From the NCBI GenBank assembly GCA_021794855.1, contig JAJYPZ010000080.1, forward strand, positions 1 through 6,206: DNA of 6,206 nt, read 5' to 3'. The stretch is from Pseudomonadota bacterium. Its GTDB lineage: Bacteria > Pseudomonadota > Gammaproteobacteria > Burkholderiales > Sulfuriferulaceae. Below are positions 1 to 6,040 of the stretch, piece after piece (the stretch's first letter is position 1; every line of letters begins with the position of its first letter). The translations under genes and the position numbers were made by a program. The notes beneath the pieces are model-generated. The model did not search any database, had not been told where the DNA came from, and saw only the letters and a program-made list of their open reading frames with translations.

Positions 1-1071
1 GGATTCCCCTGGCTTGCCGCAGGGTATTCCCAGGTGCCTGTCAGTCCGCTGGCGGGCTATGCTCCAATCCTCGGCGTATTCGGCATATCGCTACTGCTGG
101 CGTGGAGCGCTGCCAGTCTGGCGCATCAACCGCCGCGTTATCTTTTGCTTATCGCTGTCGTCTGGGGCGCCGGAATCGGTTTACAGCGGATACATTGGAC
201 CCATCCTCTCGGCTTGCCAGTCAGCGTGAGCTTGCTGCAAGGCAATATCAGCCAGTCGGTCAAATGGGAACCCGGACATACCGCCTCTACATTGCAGATT
301 TATCGTCAAATGGCGGCGGCCAGCCATGCGCGACTTACGATACTGCCGGAAACGGCTATCCCCGAATTTTACGACGAAGTCCCCAAAAGTTATCTCGATC
401 TCTTGACCACAGACGGCCGTAAAAACGGCGGAGATCTCTTGCTGGGAATTCCGGAACAGACCGGCGATGATAATTATTACAATAGCGTGATGAGTTTCGG
501 CGTCTCGCCCACTCAGGTCTACCGTAAATTTCATTTGGTGCCGCTGGGCGAATTCATTCCGCTCAAACCGCTTTTCGGGCGAATAATCGAGATCTTGCAT
601 ATTCCCCTGTCGGATTTTTCCCGCGGCAGCAGCTATCAGCAACCCTTGCGTATTTCCGGTCAGCGCGTCGCTGCCGATGTATGTTACGAAGACGTTTTCG
701 GCGAAGAAATCATTCACCAGCTTCCTTCGGCCACCCTGCTCGTTAACGTCACCGACGACGCCTGGTTCGGCGACAGCATTGCACCGTGGCAGCATCTGCA
801 GATCTCGCAAATGCGCGCCCTGGAAAGCGGTCGATACATGCTGCGCGCCACCAATACCGGCGTTACTGCAATAATCAATACGCACGGCATCGTGCTGGCG
901 CATTTACCGGTATTTACACGAGGCGTGCTGAATGGGAGGGCGCAAGGTTATGCAGGATCAACCCCTTTCGTACTCTGGGGAAACAAAATGGCGCTGCTGT
1001 TGGCGGGGCTAATGTTATTAGCGGAGTTTAGGCGTAAAAAACCTGAATGCAAAGCTACAGCGTTAGTCTGA
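1..1071 (+). CDS. lnt: Apolipoprotein N-acyltransferase, C-terminal part (5' end outside window)
   Basis: Lnt performs the last step of lipoprotein maturation in the inner membrane: it moves an acyl chain from a phospholipid to the free alpha-amino group of the N-terminal diacylglyceryl-cysteine. The reading frame is open from base 1 and ends at TGA 1069-1071, giving 356 visible residues; the usual length is about 500, so the first membrane helices lie upstream. The fragment opens with GFPWLAAGYSQ, a typical Lnt loop, then two hydrophobic segments (about residues 20-42 and 46-65), then a nitrilase-fold periplasmic domain. The family catalytic triad is visible: Glu117 in LPETAIPE (codon 349-351), Lys176 in YRKFHLVPLGEF (codon 526-528) and Cys228 in VCYEDVFGEE (codon 682-684). 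The motifs DDAWFGDS and RATNTG also fit. A final membrane helix (about 323-342) precedes a basic cytoplasmic tail (EFRRKK). No lesion is seen, so the enzyme should be active. Identification is from recalled family motifs, not a search. Confidence 0.96.
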   Translation, partial: GFPWLAAGYSQVPVSPLAGYAPILGVFGISLLLAWSAASLAHQPPRYLLLIAVVWGAGIGLQRIHWTHPLGLPVSVSLLQGNISQSVKWEPGHTASTLQIYRQMAAASHARLTILPETAIPEFYDEVPKSYLDLLTTDGRKNGGDLLLGIPEQTGDDNYYNSVMSFGVSPTQVYRKFHLVPLGEFIPLKPLFGRIIEILHIPLSDFSRGSSYQQPLRISGQRVAADVCYEDVFGEEIIHQLPSATLLVNVTDDAWFGDSIAPWQHLQISQMRALESGRYMLRATNTGVTAIINTHGIVLAHLPVFTRGVLNGRAQGYAGSTPFVLWGNKMALLLAGLMLLAEFRRKKPECKATALV

Positions 1072-1114
1072 CGATAGCGTTATTAGCGAGTAAAATAAAT
1101 AGCAAAACGCTGTA
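1056..1114 (+). repeat. Inverted repeat spanning the lnt stop codon
   Basis: A perfect 9-bp inverted repeat has arms TACAGCGTT (1056-1064) and AACGCTGTA (1106-1114), separated by 41 bases. The left arm lies in the last codons of lnt. A second AGCGTT at 1076-1081 could compete for the right arm with a shorter 24-base loop. No T-tract follows the right arm, so this is a weak candidate for an intrinsic terminator and could instead be an mRNA 3'-end structure. Confidence 0.35.
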
Positions 1115-1153
1115 TCACAACTAGCCGTATAAACTTTACTTTTTATCCCGGCC

Positions 1154-1185
1154 AAAAAATTTCAGCGCCCGTTTCCGGCCTGAAA
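1154..1185 (-). terminator. Terminator-like hairpin on the minus strand
   Basis: The arms TTTCAG (1160-1165) and CTGAAA (1180-1185) pair. Allowing one bulged base, GCC (1167-1169) and GGC (1177-1179) extend the stem to nine pairs around a 7-base loop. Read on the minus strand, the stem is followed at once by six T residues (complement of A1154-1159), which is the layout of a Rho-independent terminator. On the plus strand there is no T-tract after the stem, so it would not terminate lnt transcription well. No minus-strand gene is visible upstream of it. Confidence 0.4.
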
Positions 1186-1281
1186 CGAGCAAAAATGCGA
1201 ATTCTCCGCCTTGCGCGCCTTCCGGTTTTATCTTGTCTCTGCCTTTTCAAAAATTCGACCTCATTTATATTTCGTAACTTG

Positions 1282-1301
1282 CTAAATTATATATAATTTA
1301 G
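1282..1301. repeat. Perfect 20-bp AT-rich palindrome
   Basis: The 20 bases are exactly self-complementary: CTAAATTATA followed by its reverse complement. The position, about 70-90 bp upstream of the kinase start codon and next to TATA-like hexamers, suits an operator for a dimeric regulator. It also contains TATAAT on both strands (plus strand 1292-1297), so it might instead be promoter material. In AT-rich DNA a 20-bp perfect palindrome is unusual but possible by chance. Confidence 0.45.
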
Positions 1302-1304
1302 GGC

Positions 1305-1330
1305 TTTACAATAAACTTGCGTAGTATAAA
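1305..1330 (+). promoter_or_regulatory. Weak candidate promoter for the HDOD-GAF kinase gene
   Basis: TTTACA (1305-1310) resembles a -35 box and TATAAA (1325-1330) a -10 box, but the spacer is only 14 bp, shorter than sigma70 promoters normally tolerate. TATAAT at 1292-1297 is a better -10 hexamer but has no good -35 partner (ATTTCG at 17 bp). A promoter somewhere in 1265-1335 is likely given the 301-base gap after lnt; the exact site is not determined. Confidence 0.2.
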
Positions 1331-1372
1331 ATCTCAAATGCGATTTAATTATCTAATTATAAAAAGACGCAT

Positions 1373-3517
1373 ATGACCTCAGCCGCCTCCAACCTCATCC
1401 GTTCCATGGAGATCAAGAATCTCCCGACCTTGCCGCACATTCTTTTACGCGTTCTGGATATGTGCAACCATGACGATGCGTCACTGACTTCGATTGCCGA
1501 AATCATAAGCAAAGATGCCGCCCTCAGCTCCAAGGTTATAGGAGCGAGTAATACCGCCTTGTATAACAGACAAAATAAGTATATTTCGTTCGAACAAAAC
1601 CTGGCTTTATTAGGCCTGGATATGGTCAAGACCATAGTTATCAGCTCTTCGTTTTATCAAGTATTCAATAATCTCAATATTACTCCCGGTTTCGACCTCA
1701 AAAAATTCTGGAGAAACTCGCTGACAGCGGCGGTACTCGCCAAATCCATAGCCCGGGAAATCGCCTATCCTCATCTCGAAGAGGCCTATTTGACCGGCCT
1801 GATGCTAAACATCGGACAATTGGTGCTCTGGAGCAATTTCCCCAAACAATATTCCGCTCTTCTGCATGACGAAATCGATGAAACGGAGCTGCTGTCGCTA
1901 GAGGAAGCGAAATTAGGCCACAATCACTGTGAAGTCGGCGCATCGCTGGTAACCACATGGAATCTCAATTCATTTATCGCTGATGCGGTTCTGTATCATC
2001 ACAGTCCGCAAGCAAAAATTGTCGATACCCATTCCCTGATACAGATTGCATTTATTGCCAACGCTCTTTCGCGACAGGAAAACGATGAAATGGCAGCCGC
2101 CGTTGCAGCCGAACAACTGCTGAATATCAGCGGAGATAAAATCGAGCGGATTATGAATCAGGCCCGCATCATAGTCGACAATGTCGCGCTATCGCTGGGT
2201 ATCGATATTGAAACATCACCGAATTCCGCCGGGAATGCTTCCAGGAAAACCGAACCCGATACGATGCGGCAACAAAAACTGCAGCTGGCGCTCGAATTAC
2301 GCGATATTGTTCTGGTCGGCAGAGGCCATGCTGCCGATGTCTCCAATTCGCTGGACGAAACATTATCCTCGATACATCGTTCGGCGCAGATACTTTTCGG
2401 TTTTCAGGATATCGCTTTTTTTATCGTCGATTCCGCCCGCAGCTCGCTCAACGGAAAATGTCTGTGCGGTCAAGGCATGCTGCTGAATGAACTGAGCATT
2501 CCGCTTAACAAGAAAAACAGCCTCGTTACCGAAGCATTTCGGACCAAGACCAGTACTCATTCCTTCGGTACCGCAGAAAAAAACATTTCCAGCATACTGG
2601 ACGAGCAAATTATTCGGCTGCTGGCTACGGAAGGCATTTATTGCCAACCCCTGTATACCCAGAACGAAACCGTAGGCGTGCTGATATACGGAATCTCGCC
2701 GGCGCAATTGTCAGGCATAAAAAAACAGCAGAAACTGCTTTCGTTATTTGCCCAGCAATCAGCGCAGGCGATTGCATTACTCGCCGATTTCGTAAAGCAG
2801 GAAGCACGCATCAAATCGGAAATCACGGCATCGGTCCGAAATCAGGCTCAACAAATCGCTCATGAGGCGAACAATCCGCTCAGCATAATCAAAAATTATA
2901 TGCAGCTTCTGAGCACTAAACTTTCCAAAGAAGATCGCGCACAGGATGACCTTCGTATTATCCAGGAAGAAATCAACCGGGTATCGCGCATATTCAATAA
3001 TCTTGTCGTATCGTCCGTCGACGAAACGAAATTGCTGGTCGAATTGAATGTCAACAGCGTTATTTCCGATCTGTACAAATTATCCATGGATACCTTGTTC
3101 AATCAATACGGAATAAGCATAACGACCGAATTCGATCGCACTTTGCCGAATATCGTCACCGACAAAGACAAACTGATACAAATCCTAATCAATCTGATGA
3201 AAAACGCTGCTGAGGCCATGCGCCACAGCGGCGGCAACGTGCATATCGCTACCCGTACCATTACCCTGCGCAGTGGCGCGCAAAATATCGAGATTTCCAT
3301 CAAGGACAACGGGCCGGGCATTCCTCCCGAAATTCTTGAAAATCTGTTCAGACCCGTGCCCGCTACCGCAAATAAAAAAGGCAGCGGACTGGGGCTTTCC
3401 ATAGTTAAAAACCTGATCGATGAGCTACAGGGCAAAATACTTTGCCAGAGCAGCCCATCGACAGGAACGTCGTACCAGATACTGCTACCCGATTTAAGCG
3501 AAAACAGGTCCGTATAA
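1373..3517 (+). CDS. HDOD-GAF sensor histidine kinase
   Basis: This 714-residue protein is predicted to be a soluble cytoplasmic sensor kinase; no signal peptide or membrane helix is seen. Domains in order: an HDOD domain (about 12-215) with HNHCEVGASL (H183/H185) and YHHSP (H209/H210), where the HD-hydrolase dyad is replaced by Leu145-Asn146 as expected for HDOD; a GAF-like domain (about 310-470); a short helical linker; a HisKA domain with the phospho-acceptor H497 in AHEANNPLS; and an HATPase_c domain with N-box N611 (LINLMKNAAEAM), G1 box DNGPGIP (645-651) and G2 box GSGLGLSIVK (670-679). No receiver domain is fused, so the next gene is the expected phosphorylation target. ATG 1373 has only a weak upstream purine run (AAAAAGA) but begins just before the HDOD domain; the next Met (residue 12) has no better site. 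It ends with tandem in-frame stops TAATAA. The domain calls are strong; the signal sensed is unknown. Confidence 0.93.
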   Translation: MTSAASNLIRSMEIKNLPTLPHILLRVLDMCNHDDASLTSIAEIISKDAALSSKVIGASNTALYNRQNKYISFEQNLALLGLDMVKTIVISSSFYQVFNNLNITPGFDLKKFWRNSLTAAVLAKSIAREIAYPHLEEAYLTGLMLNIGQLVLWSNFPKQYSALLHDEIDETELLSLEEAKLGHNHCEVGASLVTTWNLNSFIADAVLYHHSPQAKIVDTHSLIQIAFIANALSRQENDEMAAAVAAEQLLNISGDKIERIMNQARIIVDNVALSLGIDIETSPNSAGNASRKTEPDTMRQQKLQLALELRDIVLVGRGHAADVSNSLDETLSSIHRSAQILFGFQDIAFFIVDSARSSLNGKCLCGQGMLLNELSIPLNKKNSLVTEAFRTKTSTHSFGTAEKNISSILDEQIIRLLATEGIYCQPLYTQNETVGVLIYGISPAQLSGIKKQQKLLSLFAQQSAQAIALLADFVKQEARIKSEITASVRNQAQQIAHEANNPLSIIKNYMQLLSTKLSKEDRAQDDLRIIQEEINRVSRIFNNLVVSSVDETKLLVELNVNSVISDLYKLSMDTLFNQYGISITTEFDRTLPNIVTDKDKLIQILINLMKNAAEAMRHSGGNVHIATRTITLRSGAQNIEISIKDNGPGIPPEILENLFRPVPATANKKGSGLGLSIVKNLIDELQGKILCQSSPSTGTSYQILLPDLSENRSV

Positions 3518-3593
3518 TAAACGTGCGCATACATTAAATTATTACTTCATCCTTGGCAGTTCCGTAAAATACTATTGAAAATGGAATTAAACT
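3518..3593. other. Short intergenic spacer with an 11-bp direct repeat
   Basis: The 76-bp gap separates kinase and regulator genes and is short enough for co-transcription. It has no clear terminator hairpin. GCATACATTAA occurs at 3527-3537 and again at 3596-3606, the second copy beginning at the G of the downstream start codon, 69 bp away. TTGGCA (3553-3558) and TACTAT (3570-3575) are promoter-like but only 11 bp apart, too close for sigma70, and the GG/GC spacing of a sigma54 promoter is absent. Confidence 0.5.
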
Positions 3594-5720
3594 ATGCATA
3601 CATTAACTGAACGGCCAATGATCTTGGTTGTAGATGATGAACCGCATCTGCGCAATAGTTTATCCTCCATTCTCGATCTTCACGGCTATGCTTCCTCGAC
3701 CGCGGAAGGAGGCAGGTCCGCCCTGCAAGCGCTGGAAGAAAATGAATTTGAATTGATATTGCTCGATCTGGGCATGCCTGACATCGACGGCCATAAAGTC
3801 ATGGAACGGATCGCAGCCGATCGACATGACACCTGCGTCATCGTGGTCAGCGGAGACATATCCATCGATTCGGCCATCAGCGCTTTGCGACATGGGGCGT
3901 GCGACTATCTGAAAAAACCTTACGACACTGACGAGCTTATGCTCAAAATCGGCAATGCGCTCGCGCGCAGACGCCTGGAAAAAGAAAATAGACTGATTAA
4001 CGTACAGCTTAAGGAATCCGAGCGCTGGTATCGTTATATGGTCAATAATTCGCCGGATTTCATCTACACACTGGATGAGCAGGGTTATGTCACTTTCTGC
4101 AACGACCGGGTTGAATCCCTGCTGGGCTACAACAAAGATGCCGTTATCGGCAAACATTTTTCTACGTTTATTCATCCTGAGGATGTAGAAGCATCCCTAC
4201 ACGTCATTACGGAAAGGCGAACGGACGAACGGACGATCAGTAATACCGAGATCCGCATTCCTCATGGCACCGATCCCGCTATTCTGACCCTGGAATTCAG
4301 TTCGTTCGGCATTTACGATGAAAAAAAACCCGGACAGCCTCCCGAATATAAAGGTACTTACGGCGTTGCGCGAGATATCACGGAAAGAAAAAAAGCTTCC
4401 GAATTAATTATGTACCAGGCCTACCACGATCTGCTTACAGGACTGGCCAATCGTAATTTGTTCCGCGATCACCTGGAATTGGCCATTGCTCAGGCACGCC
4501 GTTACAGGCACATGCTGGCATTGATGTTTCTGGACCTTGACCGCTTTAAACGGGTTAACGATACTCTGGGTCACGCCGTAGGCGATCTTTTGCTGATCGA
4601 AGTCGCGGGCCGTTTAAAAAACTGCCTGCGCGATGGCGATACGTTAGCGCGGCAGGGAGGCGACGAATTTACCCTGCTGTTATCGCATATCGAGAATCAG
4701 GAACATGTAGTCAACGTAGCCGAAAAAATCATCAAGGAATTCACTGCGCCGTTTTATATCAATGGCCATGAATTATACGTTCCGATGAGTATAGGTATTT
4801 CGCTATATCCCGATAACGGCGAAACCATAGACACGCTAATCAAGAATGCCGATATCGCCATGTATGACAGTAAAGCCAAAGGGAGGAATCGTTACCAGAT
4901 ATATACGCCCAATATGAACGCGATGTTCGACCAGCGGTTTTCACTGGAAATCCAGATGCGCAAAGCGCTGGAACGGAACGAATTCCAAATCGTCTACCAA
5001 CCGCAGATTAATGTCGCGACACGCATGATTTCAGGCATCGAAACCTTGATAAGGTGGACCTCGCCGTTGTTAGGAAACCTGTTGCCGATGAAATTCATAC
5101 CCTTGGCGGAAGAAACCGGCCTGATCATTCCTATCAGCGAATTCGTATTGAAATCGGTTTTCCAGCAAGCCCAAATCTGGCACAAATCAGGATTGTTGCC
5201 GCAACGTATTGCGATCAATATCTCGTTTCGCCATCTTGAACAGGAAGGATTTGTCGATTATATCGAAGAATTATTAAAATTTTACGGACTTTCCGGTTCC
5301 ATGATCGAAATGGAGATAAATGAAACCACCTTGTTGAACGAAGGCGATCACATAGTCGAAAAACTCAATACCCTGACGAAAATGGGCATTAAAATCGCGC
5401 TGGACGATTTCGGTACCGGATATTCCTCCATGAATTACCTTAAAAAATTTCCTATCGGCACCATCAAGATCGACCGATCCTTTATGCCTAAGTTCATTGG
5501 CGATTCGGACAACGAGTCGATCGTTGCCGCCATATGCTCGCTGGCAAAAAATCTCCGGATCAATTTAATCGCGGAAGGCGTCGAACTGGACGATCAATAC
5601 CAGCTACTGCATACTCTAAACTGTGATGAAGCGCAGGGGTATCTTTTTTGCAAACCGCTTTCCAGCCAGGAAATCACTGAGCTTCTGGTAAAAAATCTGC
5701 CTCTGTTACCGCAGCATTAA
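3594..5720 (+). CDS. Response regulator with PAS, GGDEF and EAL domains (c-di-GMP turnover)
   Basis: This 708-residue cytoplasmic protein should control cyclic di-GMP in response to phosphorylation. The receiver domain (about 8-125) has acidic D14/D15, phospho-acceptor D58 (LLDLGMPDIDG), S86 and K108 (KKP). A PAS domain with PAC tail follows (about 142-265, ending ARDITERKK). The GGDEF domain (about 275-440) starts at AYHDLLTGLANR and keeps metal-site D314, N322/D323, intact GGDEF (355-359) and the feedback I-site RDGD (346-349), correctly placed five residues upstream. The EAL domain (about 450-700) has E483 in an ETL variant of EAL, N542 (NIS), E574/E577 (MEINE), D604-D605 (DDFGTG), K625 (IKID), E661 (EGVE) and Q681 (QGYLFCKPLS). 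Residues for both synthesis and hydrolysis are therefore present; net activity cannot be read from sequence. ATG 3594 is preceded by TGGAA at suitable spacing and leaves eight residues before the receiver core; Met9 is a weaker alternative start. It lies 76 bp after the kinase gene, its likely partner. Confidence 0.95.
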   Translation: MHTLTERPMILVVDDEPHLRNSLSSILDLHGYASSTAEGGRSALQALEENEFELILLDLGMPDIDGHKVMERIAADRHDTCVIVVSGDISIDSAISALRHGACDYLKKPYDTDELMLKIGNALARRRLEKENRLINVQLKESERWYRYMVNNSPDFIYTLDEQGYVTFCNDRVESLLGYNKDAVIGKHFSTFIHPEDVEASLHVITERRTDERTISNTEIRIPHGTDPAILTLEFSSFGIYDEKKPGQPPEYKGTYGVARDITERKKASELIMYQAYHDLLTGLANRNLFRDHLELAIAQARRYRHMLALMFLDLDRFKRVNDTLGHAVGDLLLIEVAGRLKNCLRDGDTLARQGGDEFTLLLSHIENQEHVVNVAEKIIKEFTAPFYINGHELYVPMSIGISLYPDNGETIDTLIKNADIAMYDSKAKGRNRYQIYTPNMNAMFDQRFSLEIQMRKALERNEFQIVYQPQINVATRMISGIETLIRWTSPLLGNLLPMKFIPLAEETGLIIPISEFVLKSVFQQAQIWHKSGLLPQRIAINISFRHLEQEGFVDYIEELLKFYGLSGSMIEMEINETTLLNEGDHIVEKLNTLTKMGIKIALDDFGTGYSSMNYLKKFPIGTIKIDRSFMPKFIGDSDNESIVAAICSLAKNLRINLIAEGVELDDQYQLLHTLNCDEAQGYLFCKPLSSQEITELLVKNLPLLPQH

Positions 5721-5820
5721 TTAATCATTCCAGCCATTATTATTTTCCGCTGAACAGAACTATCCGCCGTATTTATCTGGTTTCATAATTTCAGACCGTT
5801 CAGTTTCCGTTTTATCCACC
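5721..5820. other. 3' flank of the GGDEF-EAL gene, no clear terminator
   Basis: The 208-bp gap between the two genes begins here. ATTAATTAAT overlapping the stop codon is a 10-bp palindrome too weak for a terminator, and CTGAAC (5750-5755) and GTTCAG (5798-5803) are only a 6-bp inverted pair. I see no strong hairpin followed by a T-tract, so termination here may be Rho-dependent or absent. Confidence 0.35.
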
Positions 5821-5826
5821 TATAAT
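5799..5826 (+). promoter_or_regulatory. Probable sigma70-type promoter of the GST-family gene
   Basis: A perfect -10 hexamer TATAAT lies at 5821-5826. The best -35 match at suitable spacing is TTCAGT (5799-5804, 16-bp spacer), which fits the consensus poorly. Transcription would begin near 5832-5834 and give a leader of about 95 bases before the ATG at 5929. Confidence 0.5.
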
Positions 5827-5832
5827 CTTTAT

Positions 5833-5842
5833 CGTCCGGACG
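5833..5842. promoter_or_regulatory. GC-rich palindrome at the predicted transcription start
   Basis: CGTCCGGACG is a perfect 10-bp palindrome starting 7 bases after the -10 box, so it overlaps the predicted +1. With one extra G on the right side the symmetry extends to ATC/GAT (5831-5845). The position suits a repressor operator or a short hairpin at the 5' end of the mRNA. It is short, so chance is quite possible. Confidence 0.3.
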
Positions 5843-5866
5843 GATATTGAACTGGGAGCAATTTTT

Positions 5867-6040
5867 ATGCAATCAAGCACTATGCATGATTACGCTGTCT
5901 ATGACCGTTTAAACAAAAGGAGTTTTTTATGGGTGCCGAGATGCCGGCTCAATCTATCAAACTGCAGCGTTATTTTCTTTCCGGCCATTGTCATCGTGTC
6001 GAGCTGTTTTTATCTTTGCTTGAATTGCCGTATGAACTGA
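5867..6040 (+). CDS. Possible short upstream ORF overlapping the GST start (57 aa)
   Basis: An ATG at 5867 follows a good Shine-Dalgarno sequence (GGGAG, 5854-5858, 8-base gap). The frame runs 57 codons to TGA at 6038-6040, passing out of frame through the GST ribosome binding site and the first third of the visible GST sequence. It starts [18 protein letters not shown] and ends in a hydrophobic stretch (residues about 39-54). I recognise no family. The part beyond 5929 is probably a shadow of the GST gene; the start signal could still drive a leader peptide affecting GST translation. Confidence 0.15.
   Translation: MQSSTMHDYAVYDRLNKRSFLWVPRCRLNLSNCSVIFFPAIVIVSSCFYLCLNCRMN
5918..5922 (+). 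promoter_or_regulatory. Strong ribosome binding site of the GST-family gene
   Basis: AGGAG sits six bases (a run of T) before the ATG at 5929. It fixes that ATG as the start in preference to the in-frame ATG at 5941 (Met5), which has no such site. Confidence 0.8.

Larger units (their letters stand above)
1072..1372. other. AT-rich intergenic region between lnt and the histidine kinase gene
   Basis: I find no convincing coding frame here on either strand. The gap holds the right arm of the lnt-end inverted repeat, a hairpin with a minus-strand T-tract (1154-1185), a mixed-composition stretch (about 1190-1260) in which I see nothing identifiable, and then a strongly AT-rich block (about 1261-1370) with a 20-bp palindrome and TATA-like hexamers. 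The AT-rich block most likely carries the promoter of the downstream kinase gene. Just before its start codon there is also TAATTA-TC-TAATTA (1346-1359). Confidence 0.6.

Noticed and set aside
181..903. 240-codon open frame on the minus strand inside lnt
   Set aside because: It lies wholly antisense to lnt, whose catalytic motifs are intact, and its translation resembles no family I know. It is a composition shadow.
1056..1114. Strong intrinsic terminator of lnt
   Set aside because: The 9-bp repeat has a 41-base loop and no T-tract after it, so it is listed only as an inverted repeat.
3103..3534. 143-codon minus-strand open frame over the end of the kinase gene
   Set aside because: It overlaps the HATPase G1 and G2 boxes in antisense and shows no ribosome site or family resemblance.
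3553..3575. Possible sigma54 or sigma70 promoter before the GGDEF-EAL gene (TTGGCA ... TACTAT)
   Set aside because: The sigma54 GG and GC dinucleotides are not at the required spacing, and the sigma70-like hexamers are only 11 bp apart.
3660..4175. 171-codon open frame on the minus strand inside the REC-PAS region
   Set aside because: It is antisense to clearly recognisable receiver and PAS motifs and has no recognisable domain of its own.
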